64,000 bases of DNA from Nitrosarchaeum sp. (GCA_023265135.1 JAHFUM010000007.1:1-64000), one strand, 5' to 3'. Positions 33,680 through 43,802 are shown, counted from the first letter of the stretch. Made by a program: numbers and translations. The notes: generated from the letters alone by a model not told the origin.

Positions 33680-34027
33680 ATGAATATCGTTGATTTACAT
33701 GACCCTCAAAGAATAAATCGCAAGCCTGATAGTGTAGAGGTATTATTTTCATCCAGCAATTTTGTCGACCAGGGATTTTCTATATCTAAAGTTGAGCTTC
33801 GTCTCTATTTGGAAAAAACAGATGAGAAATTAGGGCGTTATTCATTAATTACATCATTTGTTGAAACTGATAAGGGGTCAGTAGAGATGATTTATGATGA
33901 AGGATTTCGTGGAGAAGATTCACTTAATCGTACGGTACAGTTTCTGACATTGAATCTTGGTATATCTGGATTAATTTTACGTTCAATTATTACACTACGT
34001 GATAGAATTGAATCTAAAAAGGCATGA
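33680..34027 (+). CDS. Conserved protein of unknown function
   Basis: The 115-residue protein is alpha/beta, with SVEVLFSSSNFVDQGFSISK and a C-terminal helix ending in a basic tail. I see no known motif. It follows the rhodanese-like gene by 6 nt, so the two probably form an operon that ends at the hairpins just downstream. Confidence 0.6.
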   Translation: MNIVDLHDPQRINRKPDSVEVLFSSSNFVDQGFSISKVELRLYLEKTDEKLGRYSLITSFVETDKGSVEMIYDEGFRGEDSLNRTVQFLTLNLGISGLILRSIITLRDRIESKKA

Positions 34028-34078
34028 CTATATTGAATCATGACCTATTCATGCCTGCATAATGCATGTCTTTTTTAT
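34021..34078 (+). terminator. Inverted repeats and T run after the rhodanese-like operon
   Basis: GGCATGA (34021-34027) pairs with TCATGCC (34049-34055), and directly after it TGCAT and ATGCA (34056-34066) form a second short hairpin followed by a run of six T. This is a plausible transcript end for the + strand operon. Confidence 0.45.
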
Positions 34079-34157
34079 TATATAATTCAAAAAGTAAACT
34101 TTTCAATCATATTTTATTATGATCCCGAATTAAATTCATCCTGCTTTTAAGAATTTC

Positions 34158-34556
34158 ATGAAAGGCGACGTTTTACTACAAAATATCAAAGTCAGCGTAG
34201 TTCCCGCATCTGCTGGAAAAAAAGCCAAAGAAAGTAAACTACTGATTCGTGAAGCTGTTCTTACTAAACTAGGAAAAAATGTTGATAATGTAAGAAAACG
34301 ATGTACTGGAAAACCTCTTTCTATTAGTATTGCTTTTTTCTTACACAAATCAACACATACAAAAAAAGATCTAGATGGACTTGCAGACACTCTCATCAAA
34401 ATTCTTGGAGAAGAAATGTCCTCAAAAAAAGATGCCCTGAAAGGATTGGAAATTGTAACTAATACAAATCTGATTCACAGGATAATATTGGAAAAAAGTC
34501 TAGTTCCAAAAGATGCTAAAGAAGAGTTTTCTTTCTCAATATATGAATGGGATTAA
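34158..34556 (+). CDS. RusA-like protein, function uncertain
   Basis: The 132-residue protein has a central segment KPLSISIAFFLHKSTHTKK followed by DLDGLADTLIKIL, similar to the acidic xPDxDNLxKxxLDxL motif of RusA Holliday-junction resolvases. RusA proteins are of the same size (about 120 residues). The second acidic cluster is less clear, so activity is uncertain. The start is ATG at 34158, about 27 nt after AATTAAATT. It stands between a terminator and ThrRS. Confidence 0.45.
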   Translation: MKGDVLLQNIKVSVVPASAGKKAKESKLLIREAVLTKLGKNVDNVRKRCTGKPLSISIAFFLHKSTHTKKDLDGLADTLIKILGEEMSSKKDALKGLEIVTNTNLIHRIILEKSLVPKDAKEEFSFSIYEWD

Positions 34557-34704
34557 TCATAAGATGTTGGATTTTTTATTTATCTTGCATGTTTCTTGCT
34601 GTTCTGAAAACTATGCAAATTTAGGCATGATTTAAAATTTTTTACGTTAGAATACAGTAAAAATCAGCCAAAGATTTAATTCAATTATTATTTGGTTTGA
34701 GATT

Positions 34705-36579
34705 GTGCGTATATTACAACTACACTGCGACAGCATAGAATACACTCCTACAAAAAAGGAGATAAAAAGTGCTGAAGAAATCACCCCTGAAACAAAAAGA
34801 ATAGAAGAAGTAGTTGTTGCATTTGTGGCAATTGAGCAGGGAGACGATTCCTCTGTTGCACAAAACGCAATATCCCAAATAAAAAATTCTATGGAAAAAA
34901 TTGGTTGCAAAAAATTACTATTATATCCCTATGCACATCTTAGCTCAAATTTGGCAGCCCCTACAATCGCATTATCTCTACTTAAAGAAATGGAATCTCT
35001 TGCACCCGAATTAGATGTCTCTCATTCCCCCTTTGGTTGGACAAAATCTTACAAAGTTCAAGTGAAAGGACATCCGCTTGCTGAAAGCTCCAAAGTAATA
35101 ACAAAAGAAAGTACTGGAGAAAAAAGTTCAGGCGAAGAAAAGGAAATGACTTCTGATGCTCTAAAAGGCGAATCAAAAATTACATCCTTTTGGAAAATAC
35201 TTTCCCCCGATGGAACTTTAAGCAATATAGGCGATTTTAATTTTTCAAAATATCCAAAGCTAGAGGTACTTGCAAAATACGAATCTGCAAAAAAGAGAGC
35301 TGTAGATGAGCCACCGCCACATGTCGCATTAATGAAAAAAATGGCAATTGCTGATTATGAACCAGCTTCTGATTCTGGTAACATGCGATTTTTTCCAAAT
35401 GGACGTTTGATTAAATCATTAATTGAACGATATGTCACAGACAGAGTCAAAGAGTATGGTGGATATGAAGTCGAGACTCCAATAATGTATGACTCTCATC
35501 ATCCAAGTATGGTAAGTTATTTCAATAGATTTCCGGCAAGACAATACAACATTGATTCTGAAGGAAAAAAGCTATTTTTGAGATTTGCTGCATGTTTTGG
35601 ACAATTTCTAATGGCAAATGAATATCAAATGTCCTACAAGAATCTCCCTTACAGATTATACGAATTAACTCGTTACAGTTTCAGACGTGAACAATCTGGA
35701 GAATTAGTAGGATTGAGGAGACTACGTGCATTTACAATGCCTGACTGTCATGCTTTTTGCAAAGACATTGAACAATCAATTCAAGAAATTAAAGTTAGAT
35801 TTGATTTATCTCGTGATGTTTTAAAAGAACTTGGTATTGGAGATTCTGATTATGAAATGGCAATACGATTCACTGAGGATTTCTATACTGAAAACAAATC
35901 TTCCATAGAAGAACTTGTCAAGAAACATGGTAGACCTGTACTAGTTGAAATGTGGAAAGAAAAGTTCTTTTATTTTGTTTTGAAATGGGAATTTAATTTT
36001 GTAGATAATATGGGAAAAGCATCCGCGCTTTCCACTGATCAAATTGATGTTGAAAATGGAAACCGTTATGGAATTGAATTTGTTGATGAACATAACGTCC
36101 GTAAAAACCCTATAATTTTACACAACTCTCCAAGTGGTGCAATCGAGAGAATAATTTATGTGCTATTGGAAAAAGCAGCACAAGATATCAAGGAAGGAAG
36201 AAAACCTCAATTCCCATTATGGCTTGCGCCGACTCAAGTACGAGTAATTCCGCTAAAAGAAGAATTTGCGGGAATGTGTGATGTTTTAACTGCTAAACTA
36301 TCTTCTCACAATATTAGAGTCGACATTGATGATAGAAACGAAAGCATTGGAAAAAGAATTCGAGATGCAGAGAAAGATTGGATTCGTTACACTCTTGTAA
36401 TTGGAGAAAAGGAAGCAAATTCGGAAAATCTAAGTATTAGAGACAGACAAACAGGAAATGTTAAAGAATTGGCATTTAATGATTTTATTAATGAAATAAG
36501 TGAGCAAACAAAAGGCAAACCATTTACTGGACTGAACCTTCCAAAATATCTCTCACATAGACCTCAACTGATGGTGTAA
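34705..36579 (+). CDS. thrS: Threonyl-tRNA synthetase, archaeal type
   Basis: The enzyme charges tRNA-Thr. Residues 1-140 match the archaeal N-terminal editing domain related to D-aminoacyl-tRNA deacylase (MRILQLHCDSIEYTP). The class II core follows, with motif 2 around YSFRREQSGELVGLRRLRAF and motif 3 around NSPSGAIERIIYVLLE, then a C-terminal anticodon-binding domain from LAPTQVRVIPL. Length is 624 residues, normal for archaea. The start is GTG. The agmatinase gene begins 2 nt after the stop. Confidence 0.95.
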   Translation: MRILQLHCDSIEYTPTKKEIKSAEEITPETKRIEEVVVAFVAIEQGDDSSVAQNAISQIKNSMEKIGCKKLLLYPYAHLSSNLAAPTIALSLLKEMESLAPELDVSHSPFGWTKSYKVQVKGHPLAESSKVITKESTGEKSSGEEKEMTSDALKGESKITSFWKILSPDGTLSNIGDFNFSKYPKLEVLAKYESAKKRAVDEPPPHVALMKKMAIADYEPASDSGNMRFFPNGRLIKSLIERYVTDRVKEYGGYEVETPIMYDSHHPSMVSYFNRFPARQYNIDSEGKKLFLRFAACFGQFLMANEYQMSYKNLPYRLYELTRYSFRREQSGELVGLRRLRAFTMPDCHAFCKDIEQSIQEIKVRFDLSRDVLKELGIGDSDYEMAIRFTEDFYTENKSSIEELVKKHGRPVLVEMWKEKFFYFVLKWEFNFVDNMGKASALSTDQIDVENGNRYGIEFVDEHNVRKNPIILHNSPSGAIERIIYVLLEKAAQDIKEGRKPQFPLWLAPTQVRVIPLKEEFAGMCDVLTAKLSSHNIRVDIDDRNESIGKRIRDAEKDWIRYTLVIGEKEANSENLSIRDRQTGNVKELAFNDFINEISEQTKGKPFTGLNLPKYLSHRPQLMV

Positions 36580-36581
36580 AA

Positions 36582-37466
36582 ATGAGTTTTCTAGATTTAT
36601 ACATGAACAGAAATCCACTAATCACGGCTTCCTCCGGAGATTCTGAGCCTGTGGCAACTGTCTTTGGCATTCCTTTTGATTCTACTCACTCTTACAAACC
36701 TGGATGCAGATTTGGACCTGATGTCATTCGTGACGCATTTAACAATATTGAGATATTTCATCCACAGTTTGGAATTGATTTAGAATCTGTAAACATTGAA
36801 GATTTGGGAAATACAACTCATACGGTTTTGGCAAGTGAGATGATTGACATGGTTGGAAAAATCACAAAAGAATTAGTTGCCAAGAAAAGACAACTGTTCA
36901 TTTTAGGAGGCGAGCACTCTATAACATATGGTACATACATGAGCTTTCCAAAAGATACCGGTTATGTCGTATTTGATGCTCATTATGATTTACGTGATGA
37001 GTACGCAAACATCAAACTAAGTCATGCTGCATACCTTAGAAGAATTGTAGAACAAAGAGGTGCAGATAATATCTTGCATGTTGGAGCCAGAGCATTTGTA
37101 AAAGAAGAGTTAGAATTTCTAAAAGAACATAACATCAAAACAATCTCTGACAGACAAGTAATAGAAGGTAATGGTCCACAACTTCTAAAAGATTTTGTTT
37201 CTTCATTTGATTCGATGTATACTAGTTTTGATCTTGATGTCTTGGATCCTGCATATGCTCCAGGTGTTGGAAATCCTGAAGCTGCAGGTATGACCTCCCG
37301 CGAACTATTTGATATGATTTATTCGCTTGAAAACAAAAAAGTAGCAGGTGTTGACATTGTGGAACTAAATCCACAATATGATAATGGAGCCACTGCATCA
37401 ATTGCAGCAAAAATAATGTCTACCTTAATTGCTATGAATTTGGCTAGATTGAACTACTTTCAGTGA
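36582..37466 (+). CDS. speB: Agmatinase-type ureohydrolase
   Basis: This metalloenzyme family hydrolyses agmatine or arginine with a Mn pair. The ligands are visible in GGEHS (near residue 108), DAHYDLRDEY (near 132) and SFDLDVLDP (near 215). The DLRDEY extension is typical of archaeal agmatinases. Length is 294 residues. It is tightly coupled to thrS, an arrangement probably driven by co-expression rather than shared pathway. A second ureohydrolase lies at 44 kb. Confidence 0.87.
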   Translation: MSFLDLYMNRNPLITASSGDSEPVATVFGIPFDSTHSYKPGCRFGPDVIRDAFNNIEIFHPQFGIDLESVNIEDLGNTTHTVLASEMIDMVGKITKELVAKKRQLFILGGEHSITYGTYMSFPKDTGYVVFDAHYDLRDEYANIKLSHAAYLRRIVEQRGADNILHVGARAFVKEELEFLKEHNIKTISDRQVIEGNGPQLLKDFVSSFDSMYTSFDLDVLDPAYAPGVGNPEAAGMTSRELFDMIYSLENKKVAGVDIVELNPQYDNGATASIAAKIMSTLIAMNLARLNYFQ

Positions 37467-37558
37467 ATTTGTTAATTCGATATGCCCTCTTTGCAATACA
37501 AAAAATTTCTTATTGAAGCAACCTGTACTGTATTAAAAAACATGGATGGAAAAATTTC

Positions 37559-38140
37559 ATGTTAAATAATCTCAGGGGGACATTACAGCCCATACTTGAA
37601 AAGATTGGCAAGGCATTTGCTTCTACCGGTCTTTCGCCTAACTTTTGGACTTTTCTAGGTCTTGTGTTTGCTCTTGCATCTGCACTAGTATATGGATTGG
37701 GCATTGAATTTGGATTGATTATTGGTGGGCTTCTATTGCTCGTGTCAGGATTTTTTGATATGATAGATGGGCAAGTTGCAAGAGTGACTGGCAAAACATC
37801 TCTGAAGGGCTCTTATCTTGATTCAATGTTTGATAAGATAGCTGAAGTTGCAATATTTCTTGGATTGTTGATTGGAGGATATGCAGAACCTTATCTGGTA
37901 CTTCTTGCAATCACTCTGTCGCTATTGGTAAGTTATGCTAGAGCAAAATCTGATGCATTAAACATAAAGTTACAAGGGGTAGGCATTGGGGAAAGAGCAG
38001 AACGCCTACTGATAATTGCAATTATTGGAATAATTGGATACATGGAGCCTGCGGTGATTATCGTGGTAGTGATTGCAGGAATTACGCTTGTTCAAAGAAT
38101 GATTGTAACTGCAAAAAACATCAAAGAAAAAACTGAATAG
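37559..38140 (+). CDS. CDP-alcohol phosphatidyltransferase family protein
   Basis: This membrane enzyme family transfers a phospho-alcohol from a CDP-linked lipid. The signature D-G-x2-A-R-x8-G-x3-D-x3-D is complete in DGQVARVTGKTSLKGSYLDS and MFDK (near residues 69-92). About five to six hydrophobic helices follow the family layout. In archaea the likely job is synthesis of a polar lipid such as archaetidylinositol phosphate, but the head group cannot be read from sequence. Length is 193 residues, ATG start. Confidence 0.88.
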   Translation: MLNNLRGTLQPILEKIGKAFASTGLSPNFWTFLGLVFALASALVYGLGIEFGLIIGGLLLLVSGFFDMIDGQVARVTGKTSLKGSYLDSMFDKIAEVAIFLGLLIGGYAEPYLVLLAITLSLLVSYARAKSDALNIKLQGVGIGERAERLLIIAIIGIIGYMEPAVIIVVVIAGITLVQRMIVTAKNIKEKTE

Positions 38141-38410
38141 TTGCTATTTATGAAAATACTTTTTCCATATTGATTTTGAGTGCCATTTCCAATTAACTAA
38201 CGTTTTTTTATATTGAAGAGTTTTATTAGATTGCCTAACAATGAAGAATAATAGAGCATTGATTGTTGTACAAAATGATTCACTGTTTCACGATCTGAGC
38301 TAGGCAAAAATAAATTTTTAAAATAACTTGATTCTACCAATTCTATCCCTCTAAAATGATAAAATTGGGAAACAACTATTATAATTTAAAATCACTAACA
38401 CAGAATAATT

Positions 38411-38698
38411 CTATCGAAGTTTTCCGCGTTGTCTTCTACTGTCTTCAGATCTAATTTTTAGAATCTTGAAGTGAATTGCACATGAAATACAATACCATTT
38501 CAATACTGTTGGTGATGCAATGTATGCTCCTTGAGCACGTAGTTCTTTAGCCAAAGTGTGTTCTACTAGATTTAGTCTAGAGGTAACTTTTTTTGCTTTA
38601 TCTTTTGGTACTGTTGAACCACAGTTTGTACACTGTATAGTGCCTGATGATCCTTTGCCTCCTTTTGTACGTCCTCTACTTGCTCGCTTAAGTGGCAT
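38411..38698 (-). CDS. rps26e: Ribosomal protein S26e
   Basis: The 95-residue basic protein has the S26e zinc motif: CTNCGSTVPKDKA near residue 23 and CISCAIHFKIL near residue 70, with RLNLVEHTLAKELRAQGAY between. It sits near the mRNA exit of the small subunit. S26e is shared by eukaryotes and a subset of archaea including thaumarchaea. The start is ATG. The 270 nt upstream of its stop (38141-38410) contain no gene I can support. Confidence 0.93.
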   Translation of the reverse strand: MPLKRASRGRTKGGKGSSGTIQCTNCGSTVPKDKAKKVTSRLNLVEHTLAKELRAQGAYIASPTVLKWYCISCAIHFKILKIRSEDSRRQRGKLR

Positions 38699-38777
38699 GC
38701 AAATAATCGAATTTGCCTACTTATATTCTTGTATAAATCAAAGTATGCCTCTTTATATGAAGCAAAATGAAAATTCA

Positions 38778-39023
38778 TCAAATGTTAATTTTATTGGGGT
38801 TTTTTTCTAAATTTTCTCCACTAAATTTCTCCCAACAATAGTCATGAAACCAATTAGAATCAAAAATTATGATCTTTTCTTGAACCTCCATTTCTTCTCT
38901 ACAATAAAGGCAGGACACAATTTTGTTATTCTTTGTTTTTGTACCTATAACCTCATTAGCAGTTACACCCTCATTAGAAGCGAATTTAGTATGTTCGACT
39001 GAATCAATTATTTTTGTATTCAT
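38778..39023 (-). CDS. Small CxxC zinc-binding-like protein
   Basis: The 81-residue protein has CLYCREEM near the middle and WFHDYCWEKF near the end, giving a CxxC...HxxC metal site in the style of LIM or treble-clef fingers. I chose the ATG at 39023. The N-terminal 35 residues are polar and variable. The function is unknown; it is one of many small zinc proteins in this window. Confidence 0.6.
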   Translation of the reverse strand: MNTKIIDSVEHTKFASNEGVTANEVIGTKTKNNKIVSCLYCREEMEVQEKIIIFDSNWFHDYCWEKFSGENLEKNPNKINI

Positions 39024-39343
39024 AAACAAACTAAATTTTCTGCAGACATAAGTTAACAGGCGTCATAATTTAAAATTACACCAGCCAATACTCGTTTTAC
39101 ACATTACCTCGTATGGATCATGTATAATTTTTTAAATTCTCCCATTTTCTAAAATTGAATTGTTATCTTAAACTGTGTTTTTATGACTTCAATAACGATG
39201 TTTATTTCTAGTCCAATTTTTAACAGGTAGGCAGTAATTGACTAAATTCTTGAATAAAATTATGAAAATAAGATGATTGAATCTAATTTTATCAAAATTC
39301 ATTATATTTTAATGATAGATTCAATATCTCTCATTGTTAGAAA

Positions 39344-39451
39344 ATGCGCGGTTTATGTCATGTTTGCTTTGATTCCAATGTTGATTTGGTTATAGTAAAA
39401 GGCAGCATATTATGCCAGAAATGTTTTGAAAAACAAAATGCAAAAAACTAA
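39344..39451 (+). CDS. 35-residue zinc-ribbon mini-protein
   Basis: An ATG frame reads CHVC near residue 5 and CQKC near residue 24, a complete two-knuckle zinc site in 35 residues, with VDLVIVKGSIL between. It ends 24 nt before the PfkB gene, so it may share its transcript. The rest of 39024-39343 is AT-rich with no gene seen. Confidence 0.6.
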   Translation: MRGLCHVCFDSNVDLVIVKGSILCQKCFEKQNAKN

Positions 39452-39475
39452 ATCGATATTGTTTGAAACTAATTC

Positions 39476-40345
39476 ATGAAACTAGCGGTGTTTTCCCACT
39501 GTGCTATTGATACTATTACCGTCAATGGCATAACTCATGAACAAATTGGAGGGGCTGCATGCTATGGTGGAATAACTGCAAGACAACTCAAATTTGATGT
39601 AGATCTATACACAAGATTTGGCAAAGACTTTCCAAAACAGTATCTAACTCAAAATAAAATTAATTTTGAAAATGCGCTATCTGAAAAACTTACAACCCGA
39701 TTTGCAATAGATATCACAGGTTCAGACAGAACATTAAAGGTGATAAATGAATGTGACCCAATTGAGTACACTGGCATAAACGCGGATGGTTCCTTAGTAA
39801 CTCCAATATTTCATGAAATCTCATTTGATACTTTTGATAAAATAAAAAAAGATTCTAGTTTTACTTTAGTTGATCCTCAAGGATTTTTGAGACGAGTTGA
39901 TTCAGATAAAAATGTGACTTTAGAAACCACCGAACTTGATTTATCTGGCGTAGATGCAATCAAGGTAAATCCTGAGGAATCTCAGAAAATTGTTAATGGT
40001 TCTTATGAAGAAATGATGATGGCACTACAAAAAAAAGGTGTAAAGTATGTTGTTTTTACAAATAAAACTGAAGTTTCATTATTAGTCAAAGACAAAATTT
40101 ACTCCATAACATTACCTAACAAAGAAGTTTATGATACCACTGGTATTGGTGATATTTTTTGTGCTACGTTTTGTTGCACAATGCTAAAAGAAAAAGACTT
40201 TCTTTGGGCATTATGTTTTGCAGGAGGTTCTGCACAGGCTGCACTCGATTCAAAACAGATTGGTCTACTTAAAATACCTCCAAAAATTGCAATTGAAACT
40301 AACGCATCTTATTTTTACAATCTCGTAAAATATAGAACGATTTAG
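39476..40345 (+). CDS. PfkB-family carbohydrate kinase
   Basis: Ribokinase-fold enzymes phosphorylate sugars or nucleosides. The C-terminal signature DTTGIGDIFCATF (near residue 222) carries the catalytic Asp and anion hole, and the N-terminal substrate region GGAACYGGITARQL is present. Length, 289 residues, is normal. The substrate is not obvious. Spacing of 39 nt to the NAD kinase gene suggests a transcript that includes it. Confidence 0.88.
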   Translation: MKLAVFSHCAIDTITVNGITHEQIGGAACYGGITARQLKFDVDLYTRFGKDFPKQYLTQNKINFENALSEKLTTRFAIDITGSDRTLKVINECDPIEYTGINADGSLVTPIFHEISFDTFDKIKKDSSFTLVDPQGFLRRVDSDKNVTLETTELDLSGVDAIKVNPEESQKIVNGSYEEMMMALQKKGVKYVVFTNKTEVSLLVKDKIYSITLPNKEVYDTTGIGDIFCATFCCTMLKEKDFLWALCFAGGSAQAALDSKQIGLLKIPPKIAIETNASYFYNLVKYRTI

Positions 40346-40384
40346 CACTTTATCCTTTTATTGTACTCATAGTTTCATTTCTCT

Positions 40385-41386
40385 GTGCAAATAGGAATCT
40401 ATGGCTCTGGTACTACAGACGCTACTGCAAAGACAATAAAAAAAATTTTAGATGATGCTGAAATTGAATCATTTGTCATTACTGTAAAATCAAAAGTGAA
40501 ACCGGCTGATTGTATTTTGGTGTTAGGGGGAGACAAGGGAGTCCGAAATTATTTTCACAGGTTTTTTGATCCAACAACACCTGTTTTAGGAATAAGTGAA
40601 GGTGAATCTAGTGGATTTTTAGCTCAGGTAGATCTTAGGGAGTTTTCATCATATGTACGAATATTAAAAAAACAAAATTACACCGTGGAGGAAGTCCCAA
40701 GACTTGGTGTAAAAATTGACGGGAAAAACGTCTATCCCGTATTAAACGATGTTGCAGTATTTTCATCAAAAAGTGCGATGCTCATGGAGCACACATTACG
40801 TGTAAATGACGAGGAGGTGTGGCATGATAACAGTGATGGAATCATAGTATCTACCCCAATTGGTTCTTCTGCATATTCAATGTCTGCAGGTGGGCCAATG
40901 CTGTTTCAGGACTCTGGTGTGTTTGAAATAATTTCCGTTAACTCTTTAGATATTACCCGAAGGCCGATTATTGTATCAAATAAAAGTTCTATTCAAATTA
41001 GTGATATTTCAGCTAGATTACATTGTGAAGTTGTTCTTGATGGACTGGAAAGATACAAAGTAAACAACATGGTAGAATGTACCCAATTTTTACCGCCTGC
41101 AAAAATAATTCGACTCAAAAAAGATTCTACTGCAATCTCAGCCCTTGCAAAAAAGGTCCATCTGGCTGAAGAATTGCTCAGTATGCCTCCAAGCTCTAAA
41201 TTATTGCTAAAAACATTAGAATACGAAGGAGCGCTTACACAAAAAGATCTTGCAAACAAGACTTTGCTACCTGCAAGAACAGTTAGATTGGCACTTAGTC
41301 ACTTGTTGAAAAAAGGCTATGTCAAAAAGAAGGTCTCAATAAGAGACGCACGTCAAAAAATCTATGAAATATCAAAGATAGGATGA
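40385..41386 (+). CDS. NAD kinase with C-terminal winged-helix domain
   Basis: NAD kinase makes NADP. Residues 1-255 match the fold: LVLGGDKGVRN near residue 48 (the usual GGDGT reads GGDKG here), LNDVAVFS near 120 and the strong signature DGIIVSTPIGSSAYSMSAGG near residue 150. Residues about 275-333 add a winged helix (GALTQKDLANKTLLPARTVR) of MarR/ArsR type. Such a fusion suggests DNA binding or NADP-linked regulation. The start is GTG. The enzyme role is supported; the HTH role is inferred. Confidence 0.85.
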   Translation: MQIGIYGSGTTDATAKTIKKILDDAEIESFVITVKSKVKPADCILVLGGDKGVRNYFHRFFDPTTPVLGISEGESSGFLAQVDLREFSSYVRILKKQNYTVEEVPRLGVKIDGKNVYPVLNDVAVFSSKSAMLMEHTLRVNDEEVWHDNSDGIIVSTPIGSSAYSMSAGGPMLFQDSGVFEIISVNSLDITRRPIIVSNKSSIQISDISARLHCEVVLDGLERYKVNNMVECTQFLPPAKIIRLKKDSTAISALAKKVHLAEELLSMPPSSKLLLKTLEYEGALTQKDLANKTLLPARTVRLALSHLLKKGYVKKKVSIRDARQKIYEISKIG

Positions 41387-41517
41387 CTTTTGTCACTTTA
41401 TTTTCAATTTCATGAAATATCCTGATCTTTCTGATATGAGGGTGGCTTCCTCTTAAAAATTTGTACTGTTGAAAATGCTGAAACTATCTAATTTATTGTT
41501 ATGAATTTAGGTATTTT

Positions 41518-43119
41518 CTATTTGTGTGATGCAGCTTTTACAAATGCCTCAAATACTTGCTCTGGATATCCTGGTCTACTATTGAACTCTGGATGGAACT
41601 GTACCCCCAAATAGAACTTGTGAGACGGAATCTCTAACATTTCCATTCTTTTCCCCCCGTCACTCTCGGCTGAAAATATTAATCCTTTATTCTCAAATTC
41701 TGGAATGTATTTTTTATTGATTTCATATCTATGTCTATGTCTTTTGCTAATTGTGTCAGAATTGTAGATTTTGTGTGCTATGGTATTTTGTTTTATTTGA
41801 ATATCGTTTGCACCAAGTCTTAATGAGCCTCCCATATCTGATACGTCTTTTTGTTCTGGAAGTAAATCTACAATTGGATTTTTGGCATCCGATTTTATTT
41901 CAGTAGAATTCGCATCATCTAATTTCAAAACATTTCTTGCAAACGCAATTGAAGCTAATTGAAATCCAAAACATATGCCAAGGTATGGTATATTTTTCTC
42001 CCTTGCATAGTTTGCAGTTTTTATGATTCCTTCTGATCCTCTAATTCCAAATCCTCCTGGAACTAGTATACCATCATATTTTGATAAAATATCATAATCT
42101 GAAATTGATTCCGAATCAATCCAATCAATCTCAACTGATTTCCCCAACTTTGCTCCAGCATGTTTTAGTGCATGATTTACACTGACGTAACTATCAGCAA
42201 GTGTGACATATTTCCCAACCATTGCAATTTTCACTTTTTGGTCTTCATGATTTATCATAGATTCAGCAATACTATTCCATTTATCCCAATTTGCAGATGC
42301 ATTTACCATTCCAACTTTACCAAACTTTCTAAATAGCGAATCCATTATTCCTTGGTCATACAATATTTGCGGTACTTGAAAAATTGATTTTACATCATGA
42401 CATGAAAGTACATCATTTGCAGTAACATTAGTGAATAAAGCAATTTTTTTCTTTGTTTTTTCTTCAAGGGGTGTTGTACATCTTACTGCCAAAAAATCAG
42501 GCTGAATACCAATTCTTCTTAATTCTTGTGCACTGTGCTGTGTAGGTTTTGTTTTTTGCTCGCCTACCACATCCAATGACGGTGCAAGTGTTACATGAAC
42601 AAAGATCACATTCTGTGGACCTTCTTCAACTCTCATCTGTCTTAGAGCTTCTAAAAATGGGAGTGATTCTATATCTCCCACTGTACCGCCACACTCAACT
42701 ATCAAAAAGTCCAACTTTTCCTCTTCAGCAATTTTTCTAATTCTATTTTTGATTTCATCTGTGATATGTGGAATTATTTGAACACATGCTCCTAGATACT
42801 CTCCTTTTCTTTCTGCATCGATTACTGCTGAATATACCTGAGCTGTAGTGATGTTGTGGCTTTTTGGAATGTTTTGATTTAGGAATCGCTCATAGTTTCC
42901 AATATCCATATCACATTCTCCCCCATCATCTGTCACAAAGACCTCTCCGTGAGCAACTGGATTCATGGTTCCTGCATCATAATTCAGATAGGGATCTATT
43001 TTGATACAAGATACTTTTTGGCCTGCTAATTGTAATAATTTTGCAATAGATGAGGTTGTTACGCCTTTTCCAAGACCTGACATTACACCTCCTGTAACAA
43101 AAATAAGCTTTGTCTGCAC
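41518..43119 (-). CDS. pyrG: CTP synthase
   Basis: CTP synthase aminates UTP using glutamine. The amidoligase domain starts [20 protein letters not shown], and the C-terminal glutaminase has GICFGFQ with the nucleophile Cys and GVQFHPEF with the catalytic His. I chose GTG at 43119 (533 residues, the family length), since homologues begin a few residues before TKxIFVTGG; an upstream start at 43170 would add 17 unlikely residues. Confidence 0.94.
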   Translation of the reverse strand: MQTKLIFVTGGVMSGLGKGVTTSSIAKLLQLAGQKVSCIKIDPYLNYDAGTMNPVAHGEVFVTDDGGECDMDIGNYERFLNQNIPKSHNITTAQVYSAVIDAERKGEYLGACVQIIPHITDEIKNRIRKIAEEEKLDFLIVECGGTVGDIESLPFLEALRQMRVEEGPQNVIFVHVTLAPSLDVVGEQKTKPTQHSAQELRRIGIQPDFLAVRCTTPLEEKTKKKIALFTNVTANDVLSCHDVKSIFQVPQILYDQGIMDSLFRKFGKVGMVNASANWDKWNSIAESMINHEDQKVKIAMVGKYVTLADSYVSVNHALKHAGAKLGKSVEIDWIDSESISDYDILSKYDGILVPGGFGIRGSEGIIKTANYAREKNIPYLGICFGFQLASIAFARNVLKLDDANSTEIKSDAKNPIVDLLPEQKDVSDMGGSLRLGANDIQIKQNTIAHKIYNSDTISKRHRHRYEINKKYIPEFENKGLIFSAESDGGKRMEMLEIPSHKFYLGVQFHPEFNSRPGYPEQVFEAFVKAASHK

Positions 43120-43362
43120 ATTAATAAAACAAGTATCTGGTTTTTGTATGTTTTGCTGATCACACTTCAATGAGATCTATGATTCTCTATGAGATCTTAA
43201 ATTTGTATGAAATTTTTTATTTTTTTTAACAGATGTTCGGACATTATATGCTGTATTTTTTATGTCTCAATACACATCAATTAATTGAGCACATCTAGGT
43301 AGTGTGCCTGAAACAGTTCCCCCAACCCGATTTAATACAGGCCACTACTCTTTAACGAAATG

Positions 43363-43647
43363 TTATAGTTTATCGCTAAATCTTGATCTGAATGCATCTA
43401 CCCTGCTTTGGGTTTTGTATTCTTCTGGATGTGAGTCTTTTCTTGAACGTTCCTCTAGCTTATGTTTGTGTTCTTCTCTGGCATGATGCAGCCTGTCTTT
43501 TTCATGGATGAATTCTTTTTTGCAATATTGGCATGCTACGATAGTTTTATGATGTTTATGTCTAACGTGTTTTACCAAGTCATCGTGATTATCAAACTTT
43601 GAATCACACTGTATGCAGTCGTTTTTCTTGTTATGAAAAAACTTCAT
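43363..43647 (-). CDS. C2H2 zinc-finger protein with two fingers
   Basis: Two classical fingers are visible: CIQCDSKFDNHDDLVKHVRH followed by KH, and CQYCKKEFIHEKDRLHHARE followed by EH. A basic tail of about 30 residues follows. I chose the ATG at 43647 (94 residues) because TTTAAATATA lies about 24 nt upstream; a longer open frame to 43755 lacks support. C2H2 proteins are rare in prokaryotes but occur in archaea. A DNA- or RNA-binding role is likely. Confidence 0.8.
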   Translation of the reverse strand: MKFFHNKKNDCIQCDSKFDNHDDLVKHVRHKHHKTIVACQYCKKEFIHEKDRLHHAREEHKHKLEERSRKDSHPEEYKTQSRVDAFRSRFSDKL

Positions 43648-43802
43648 TATCTTACTATTATGACATGTATATTTAAACTCGATATGTAGTATCCGTTTTA
43701 AAACTTTGTTGAACTTGATTGGTTTTATGTAAAATGATTTTGCATATACACTCAAAGTTTACATCGTTATTCGATAATATTACAACTTTCCGGAATTAAA
43801 TT

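Noticed and set aside
38241-38303. 20-codon ORF between the phosphatidyltransferase and S26e genes
   Set aside because: Too short, with no motif and no conserved-looking promoter.
43256-43362. GC-richer gap with CCTG/CAGG pairing, possible structured RNA
   Set aside because: Pairing is short and no known RNA motif (C/D box, K-turn, SRP or RNase P) is visible.
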